From assembly GCA_007124475.1 (NCBI GenBank), contig SLFB01000254.1, positions 1 to 9,723 of the forward strand: 9,723 nt of DNA. The letters run 5' to 3'. A program made the position numbers and the translations under genes. The notes under the pieces are model-generated. The model was given only the letters and a program-made list of their open reading frames with translations. It had not been told where the DNA came from and did no database searches. Within the stretch, counting starts at the first letter, position 1. The number at the start of each line of letters is the position of its first letter. Below, in pieces: positions 6,026 to 9,723 of this stretch. Source of the DNA: Vibrio sp. GTDB taxonomy: Bacteria; Pseudomonadota; Gammaproteobacteria; Enterobacterales; Vibrionaceae.

Positions 6026-7282
6026 TTAATTTTTATTAGGTAGATTTAATGACATTTCTTCTGTTAATTCTGCCTTAGCCTTTAACTTTCGGCGAATAAA
6101 CCACCCCCCTAGCAGAGCACTAATCACCAATAGATTGCCGGCAATAATAGATAAAATAGCTTTGCGTCGCTGTTGAGCTCGCAGCTGCTGGATCATTTTT
6201 TCTTGCTCTAAGCGGCGCAAATTTTCTAGCTCTGCTTCCTGCATGCGCCGCATATTAGCGACATCAATTTGACTGACGACACTATAGGTTTGCTCTCGGA
6301 TCGGAAAAACTAGTGGTCTTTGGGTGGATAAATCCGTTGCATACATAACCCCTTGCCAAGCAAAGTTACCAAATTGTTTATCATTTGGAATATCCACTGC
6401 AAAACCTAGCTCCGTGGGCTCGGCTTGCCCTTGAGTTAAATAAGGCGGCTGACCGACCTCTTGATGCTCAATATGCGCCGCGAGTGAACCGGGTTCAATC
6501 ATGCCACGCTCGGCATTAAAACTGACTTGATGAGCCTCTCCCTGAGTTCGTGATTGGATAAAAGTAGCAACTATTGGTGCAGGGTAAACTAACACTTCTT
6601 GTTCTTGCGCGCGTAGAAATACCCCATTACCAGAGGTGATTCTTACTCGATATTTACCGGGTTCAGGCGTTATCGGTAGTTCTACCGTAAATACACCATC
6701 TCCAGCACGTTCATCAAGCCCCTGACCATCATCAGCAAAGTGACCGATAACTTCAGGGGTTGGGCGCATTTCTTGCGGTAATTGTTGTTCATCATCCACA
6801 TAGCGAGTAAAGGTCACAGTTAAATTGACACGATCTAAAAAATCACGCAATAGAAGAGGTTCACCATCCGAAGTTAAACGGGCAGAAAACTTGATCGTTT
6901 CTTCGTGATAAAGACGACGGGGCAGTGGATCTGTCTCTAGCTGTAAATGAGAAATCAAACGAATGTGGTTGTCGCTAGAGATTCGTCCAATGGCTTGCCA
7001 CGGTCCAGGCATCGGATCATCAATTGAGACAATATCCATGGTCGGCTCTTGATACCAGCGAATATAATCTGGATGTCGTGAGGCATAATATTTGAAGCCA
7101 TCCGGGCGAACTAAAACCACAGGTGTTGAATTTCGCTCTCGGTAAATAACGAAAGTAATCTGTGAAATAGTCGGATCAACACGAAATCGATTATCAAGCA
7201 AGGTCATAGACGATTGATTATTACTCGCAAAACTGGCCAAACTCCATAACAGACTTAGTATTACTACTCCTAGTCGAAACAT
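6026..7282 (-). CDS. Membrane-anchored periplasmic protein of unknown function, TIGR03503-like
   Basis: The 418-residue product starts with a signal peptide (MFRLGVVILSLLWSLASFA, likely cut near residue 20). A large beta-rich periplasmic part follows. Near the C-terminus comes a charged heptad-like helix (MRRMQEAELENLRRLEQEKM) and then one transmembrane segment (SIIAGNLLVISALLGGWFI) with a basic cytoplasmic end RRKLKAK. That predicts an inner-membrane protein facing the periplasm. The middle has DDGQGLDERAGDGVFTVEL followed by GKYRVRI, a pattern seen in beta domains behind von Willebrand A domains; no VWA domain is present. From memory it resembles the uncharacterised TIGR03503 family of Vibrio and Shewanella, found beside dnaQ. 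Function is unknown. The start at 7282, not the in-frame ATG at 7309, is chosen because TAGGAG sits five bases before it and the signal peptide then begins at residue 1. Confidence 0.75.
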   Translation of the reverse strand: MFRLGVVILSLLWSLASFASNNQSSMTLLDNRFRVDPTISQITFVIYRERNSTPVVLVRPDGFKYYASRHPDYIRWYQEPTMDIVSIDDPMPGPWQAIGRISSDNHIRLISHLQLETDPLPRRLYHEETIKFSARLTSDGEPLLLRDFLDRVNLTVTFTRYVDDEQQLPQEMRPTPEVIGHFADDGQGLDERAGDGVFTVELPITPEPGKYRVRITSGNGVFLRAQEQEVLVYPAPIVATFIQSRTQGEAHQVSFNAERGMIEPGSLAAHIEHQEVGQPPYLTQGQAEPTELGFAVDIPNDKQFGNFAWQGVMYATDLSTQRPLVFPIREQTYSVVSQIDVANMRRMQEAELENLRRLEQEKMIQQLRAQQRRKAILSIIAGNLLVISALLGGWFIRRKLKAKAELTEEMSLNLPNKN

Positions 7283-7287
7283 GCTTT

Positions 7288-7293
7288 CTCCTA
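7288..7293 (-). promoter_or_regulatory. Ribosome binding site overlapping the dnaQ stop
   Basis: On the minus strand TAGGAG (7293-7288) contains the dnaQ TAG stop and is followed by five bases and the ATG at 7282. This decides the start of the downstream gene and suggests translational coupling with dnaQ. Confidence 0.7.
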
Positions 7294-8031
7294 CTGACGC
7301 CAAAGGCAAACTCCATTCTTTTCGACAATATCCAAACGTTGTTGATGTGCAGCTAATTCATCGGCTGAAGCCGATAAAACCTTAAGCTTTTTCCTCTGCC
7401 CTGCTACTCGCTGCACAAAACTGCCACCAGGTTCTCCAGATTCAGAACTCGCATTAAACTCTAAGGAGGTTTGCCCCCCTGTCATTAATAAATAAACATC
7501 CGCTAAGATCTCAGCATCCAGTAACGCGCCATGTAGCGTTCGATGCGAGTTATCAATACCATAACGCTCGCAAAGAATATCGAGGTTATTGCGCTTACCG
7601 GGGAATATCCGCTTTGCCATTGCTAAGGTGTCGGTAATATGGCAATACTGCTCGGTCTTACCTATTGCTGGATCCAGTTTAGCAAATTCATAATCCATAA
7701 AACCGACGTCAAACGGGGCGTTATGAGCAACCAACTCAGCCCCTTTAATGAAATCTAAAAACTCCTGATGCACGTCTTGATATTGTGGTTTATCTACTAA
7801 AAACTCATCGGTAATACCATGTACTTCAATTGCTTGTGGTTGGATTTCTCTATCTGGTTTCAAATAAACATGAAAATGCCGCCCAGTGAGCTTACGATCG
7901 ATGATTTCTACAGCACCGATCTCAATGATTCGATGACCTTCGTAATGCGGACCACCATCAAAGTTCATACCTGTTGTTTCGGTATCGAGCACCACAATGC
8001 GGCTATGCTGAGAATTGTTACTGGTATTCAT
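7291..8031 (-). CDS. dnaQ: DNA polymerase III epsilon subunit (3'-5' proofreading exonuclease)
   Basis: DnaQ is the proofreading exonuclease of the DNA polymerase III core, bound to the alpha and theta subunits. The 246-residue product matches the family length (E. coli 243). The DEDDh active site is complete: Exo I LDTETTG with Asp16 and Glu18, Exo II HNAPFDVGFMDYE with Asp108, and Exo III HRTLHGALLDAE with His167 and Asp172. A flexible linker (SSESGEPGG) and the C-terminal segment ending in CLWRQ, which contacts the alpha subunit in E. coli, are present. It is divergent from rnhA across 56 bp, as in E. coli. No good Shine-Dalgarno sequence precedes ATG 8031. The next gene starts eight bases after the stop, so the two are probably co-transcribed. 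Confidence 0.97.
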   Translation of the reverse strand: MNTSNNSQHSRIVVLDTETTGMNFDGGPHYEGHRIIEIGAVEIIDRKLTGRHFHVYLKPDREIQPQAIEVHGITDEFLVDKPQYQDVHQEFLDFIKGAELVAHNAPFDVGFMDYEFAKLDPAIGKTEQYCHITDTLAMAKRIFPGKRNNLDILCERYGIDNSHRTLHGALLDAEILADVYLLMTGGQTSLEFNASSESGEPGGSFVQRVAGQRKKLKVLSASADELAAHQQRLDIVEKNGVCLWRQ

Positions 8032-8087
8032 AATGGTATCTATGTCAGACTATGTGAAGTGTATGGATAATCCAATAGTATCAAATC
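8032..8087. promoter_or_regulatory. Compact divergent dnaQ-rnhA promoter region
   Basis: Only 56 bp separate two divergent starts, so both promoters must lie here or reach into the opposing genes. Towards rnhA, GATAAT at 8066-8071 is a -10 candidate without a good -35. Towards dnaQ, TTGGAT and TAGTCT are 17 bp apart but the second is a poor -10. Neither gene has a clear Shine-Dalgarno motif in this interval. Overlapping dnaQ/rnhA promoters are known in E. coli; the exact boxes here are not certain. Confidence 0.35.
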
Positions 8088-8549
8088 ATGAACAAACAGG
8101 TGGAAATTTTCACTGATGGCTCGTGTCTAGGTAACCCTGGACCAGGGGGATATGGCATTGTATTACGTTATAAGCAGACCGAAAAAACATTAGCTAAAGG
8201 CTATCGCTTAACGACCAACAACCGAATGGAAATGCTAGCAGCGATTGTCGGACTGCAAAGCTTAAAAGAACCCTGTCATGTAATTTTAACCACAGATAGT
8301 CAATATGTTCGCCAAGGCATAACTCAGTGGATACATAATTGGAAACGCCGCGATTGGAAAACCTCGGATAAGAAACCGGTAAAAAATGCCGATTTGTGGC
8401 AAGCCCTGGATAAAGAAACGGCTCGCCACTCTGTCGATTGGCGTTGGGTTAAAGGTCACGCGGGGCATAGAGAAAACGAAATATGCGACCAATTAGCTCG
8501 TTCAGCAGCCGAGAATCCCACGGAAGATGATCACGGTTATAATCCGTAA
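8088..8549 (+). CDS. rnhA: Ribonuclease HI
   Basis: RNase HI cuts the RNA strand of RNA-DNA hybrids, removing R-loops and primers in the cytoplasm. The 153-residue product is of normal length (E. coli 155). The metal-binding carboxylates are all at the classical positions: Asp10 in EIFTDGSCLGNPGPGG, Glu48 in TTNNRMEM, Asp70 in LTTDSQYV and Asp134 in NEICDQLA, with the catalytic-loop His124 in WVKGHAG. The basic protrusion used to grip the hybrid is present as WIHNWKRRDWKTSDKKPVKN (81-100). The ATG at 8088 has no clear Shine-Dalgarno site, but the protein begins exactly where homologues do. It is divergent from dnaQ and convergent with the methyltransferase gene. Confidence 0.97.
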   Translation: MNKQVEIFTDGSCLGNPGPGGYGIVLRYKQTEKTLAKGYRLTTNNRMEMLAAIVGLQSLKEPCHVILTTDSQYVRQGITQWIHNWKRRDWKTSDKKPVKNADLWQALDKETARHSVDWRWVKGHAGHRENEICDQLARSAAENPTEDDHGYNP

Positions 8550-8616
8550 TCTATTATATTATCACCAACCTTTTATCCCCCAGCTTAGCCGCCTAATTGT
8601 GCAATCGGTTAACGGT

Positions 8617-8658
8617 TAGCGAGGATAGCGAGGATAGCGAGGATAGCGAGGATAGCGA
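8617..8658 (+). repeat. Tandem 9-bp minisatellite, 4.6 copies
   Basis: TAGCGAGGA occurs four times in perfect tandem (8617-8625, 8626-8634, 8635-8643, 8644-8652), followed by a partial TAGCGA. It lies in the 144-bp gap between the convergent rnhA and methyltransferase genes. CGGTTAAC occurs on both sides of it (about 8606 and 8674). A weak hairpin, TTAGCCG/CGGTTAA (8585-8591 and 8606-8612), stands just before it. I see no clear terminator in the gap. Confidence 0.95.
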
Positions 8659-8693
8659 ATAAACATGGCAACGACGGTTAACATTAAGCAAGG

Positions 8694-9425
8694 TTAATCT
8701 TGTGATTTAACGCGATAATTAAGACTAACAGGTGAGAAACGACGCTTTAAACGCCAGTGCGGTTTGATCGGCTTTAACGGATAGGTACGTTTACGGGCAA
8801 CGATAAAATATAAGCTACCAAGTGGACTTGCCCAATTGCCTGTTGCGTTTTCTAACCAGGTCCATAATGAACGATACTTTTGCATTGGAAAAAGCGCGTA
8901 TTGATCACACTCTAAAACTTGATAATTAAGCACACTAAGCCAATCTTTGATACGACTTGGGGTATACATTCGACCGCTCCAAGGTAAATTATGCTTACGC
9001 CATGGCATTAAACTCGCAAAACCGGTCAAGCTGAGCGGATTAAAACCGGTGATAATGATATAGCCATCATCAATGAGCACTCGATCGACTTCGCGTAAAA
9101 TGCGGTGAGGATCATGACTATAATCCAACTGATGAATAATCATGGCCACATCAAAGCTTTTTTCTAAAAATGGCAAATCGTAAATATCCGCAATCAGGTT
9201 ATGCGCTGAATTATGCTTATCTAGATGAACTTGGTGTTGAATAGTGGAGTGGCTAGTGGATAATTCACAACTTAAACCACCTAATTTAAGCATGTGGTAA
9301 CCAAATAGCTTTGGACACCATTCATCAAGACGTGTTTGGATAGACTCCGCAACCCATTGACCGTTTTTAAGTTGACACCATGAGTGTGGTGGGATTATTT
9401 TTTTTTTACTGCGTGCTGGTTTCAT
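8694..9425 (-). CDS. SAM-dependent methyltransferase, YafS-like
   Basis: The 243-residue product has a class I methyltransferase core like Methyltransf_11 and corresponds in position and sequence type to YafS, which lies between gloB and rnhA in enterobacteria. The motif I region is degenerate (MLKLGGLSCEL, 45-55, instead of a GxGxG loop). The next strands fit better: DIYDLPFLEKSFDVAMI (80-96), then a HDPHRILREVDRVLIDDGYIIITGFNPLS block (105-132) typical of motifs post-I to III. The C-terminal 35 residues are strongly basic (RKRTYPLKPIKPHWRLKRRF). The substrate is unknown. An A10 tract encodes Lys7-Lys9 and the first base of Ile10. No clear Shine-Dalgarno site precedes ATG 9425. It is divergent from gloB across 35 bp. 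Confidence 0.85.
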   Translation of the reverse strand: MKPARSKKKIIPPHSWCQLKNGQWVAESIQTRLDEWCPKLFGYHMLKLGGLSCELSTSHSTIQHQVHLDKHNSAHNLIADIYDLPFLEKSFDVAMIIHQLDYSHDPHRILREVDRVLIDDGYIIITGFNPLSLTGFASLMPWRKHNLPWSGRMYTPSRIKDWLSVLNYQVLECDQYALFPMQKYRSLWTWLENATGNWASPLGSLYFIVARKRTYPLKPIKPHWRLKRRFSPVSLNYRVKSQD

Positions 9426-9449
9426 CGCTACATCGCTTTATCAGTGACT

Positions 9450-9453
9450 GGAG
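9450..9453 (+). promoter_or_regulatory. gloB ribosome binding site
   Basis: GGAG at 9450-9453 precedes ATG 9461 by seven bases. The intergenic space to the divergent methyltransferase gene is only 35 bp, so the gloB promoter must overlap the start of that gene; no convincing hexamers were identified. Confidence 0.6.
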
Positions 9454-9460
9454 ATTACTC

Positions 9461-9723
9461 ATGTTACACATCAAAAGCATACCCGCATTTAACGACAATT
9501 ACATCTGGTTGATTGAAAATAGCGATCACCGTTGTGCTGTAGTTGATCCGGGTGATGCGACGCCTATTTTAGACTACCTAAAACAGCACCAACTCACCTT
9601 AGAAGCCATCCTGATCACTCACCATCATCATGATCATATTGGTGGCGTTGCAGAGCTCGTTCGCCAATTTCCTCATATTGATGTCGTTGGTCCAGCGCAA
9701 GAACCCATTCCTACCCTCACCCA
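9461..9723 (+). CDS. gloB: Hydroxyacylglutathione hydrolase, glyoxalase II (3' end beyond window)
   Basis: Glyoxalase II hydrolyses S-D-lactoylglutathione to D-lactate and glutathione, the second step of methylglyoxal detoxification in the cytoplasm. The first 87 codons are present, about one third of a family protein of roughly 250 residues. The start resembles other GloB proteins: IPAFNDNYIWLIE, then VVDPGDATPIL. The metallo-beta-lactamase metal site THHHHDHIGG is complete, with His54, His56, Asp58 and His59. The later ligands and the substrate-binding C-terminal domain lie beyond the right edge. The order gloB / methyltransferase / rnhA / dnaQ is conserved with enterobacteria and supports the call. 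Confidence 0.95.
   Translation, partial: MLHIKSIPAFNDNYIWLIENSDHRCAVVDPGDATPILDYLKQHQLTLEAILITHHHHDHIGGVAELVRQFPHIDVVGPAQEPIPTLT

Noticed and set aside
7283..7309. Upstream ATG at 7309 giving a nine-residue longer envelope protein that overlaps dnaQ
   Set aside because: It would put polar residues before the signal peptide, and the good TAGGAG site serves ATG 7282.
7819..8070. 83-codon plus-strand frame across the dnaQ start
   Set aside because: It is antisense to the conserved Exo I region of dnaQ, whose frame is fully accounted for.
1..9723. Search by eye for CRISPR arrays, integron attC sites, insertion sequences, prophage or defence genes, tRNA and rRNA genes
   Set aside because: None found. 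The repeats present are ERIC-like palindromes and one 9-bp minisatellite, and all recognised genes are housekeeping genes.

Overview
The window looks like chromosomal core DNA of a gammaproteobacterium, most probably of the Vibrionaceae (Vibrio or a close relative). The protein sequences are close to the Vibrio/enterobacterial types. The base composition is moderately AT-rich. A CBS-domain gene sits beside aceBA. The block gloB / methyltransferase / rnhA / dnaQ has the gamma-proteobacterial order and is followed by a Vibrio/Shewanella-type envelope protein. ERIC-like palindromic repeats occur between genes. The genus is inferred from memory of these families, not from a search.

Layout. Positions 1-836 (-) hold the first 278 codons of queA (queuosine tRNA modification), which runs off the left edge. 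A 334-bp divergent spacer leads to a small two-CBS-domain protein (1171-1641, +); its leader carries an ERIC-like palindrome. The spacer 1642-2005 holds a hairpin behind the CBS gene, a second ERIC-like element and a strong bidirectional terminator. The glyoxylate shunt follows on the minus strand: malate synthase aceB (5085-3448), then isocitrate lyase aceA (3316-2006). The 131-bp gap between them has two hairpins. There is no aceK or iclR in the window. The next 940 bp carry no convincing gene: about 710 AT-rich bases, then a decayed, enlarged ERIC-like element.

The right third is a DNA-replication and housekeeping block. It contains a membrane-anchored periplasmic protein of unknown function (7282-6026, -), translated from a ribosome binding site that includes the dnaQ stop codon. 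Next come dnaQ (8031-7291, -), divergent rnhA (8088-8549, +), a YafS-like SAM methyltransferase (9425-8694, -) and the first 87 codons of gloB (9461 onward, +), which runs off the right edge. A 9-bp tandem repeat lies between the convergent rnhA and methyltransferase genes.

Functionally, aceB and aceA together let the cell grow on acetate or fatty acids by bypassing the CO2-losing steps of the TCA cycle. DnaQ gives DNA polymerase III its proofreading activity, and RNase HI removes RNA from RNA-DNA hybrids. I see no defence system, prophage, integron, CRISPR array or other new multi-gene system. The points worth a second look are small: the ERIC-like repeats around aceBA and in the CBS-gene leader, the tandem repeat, an A10 tract inside a methyltransferase gene, and the uncharacterised protein coupled to dnaQ.
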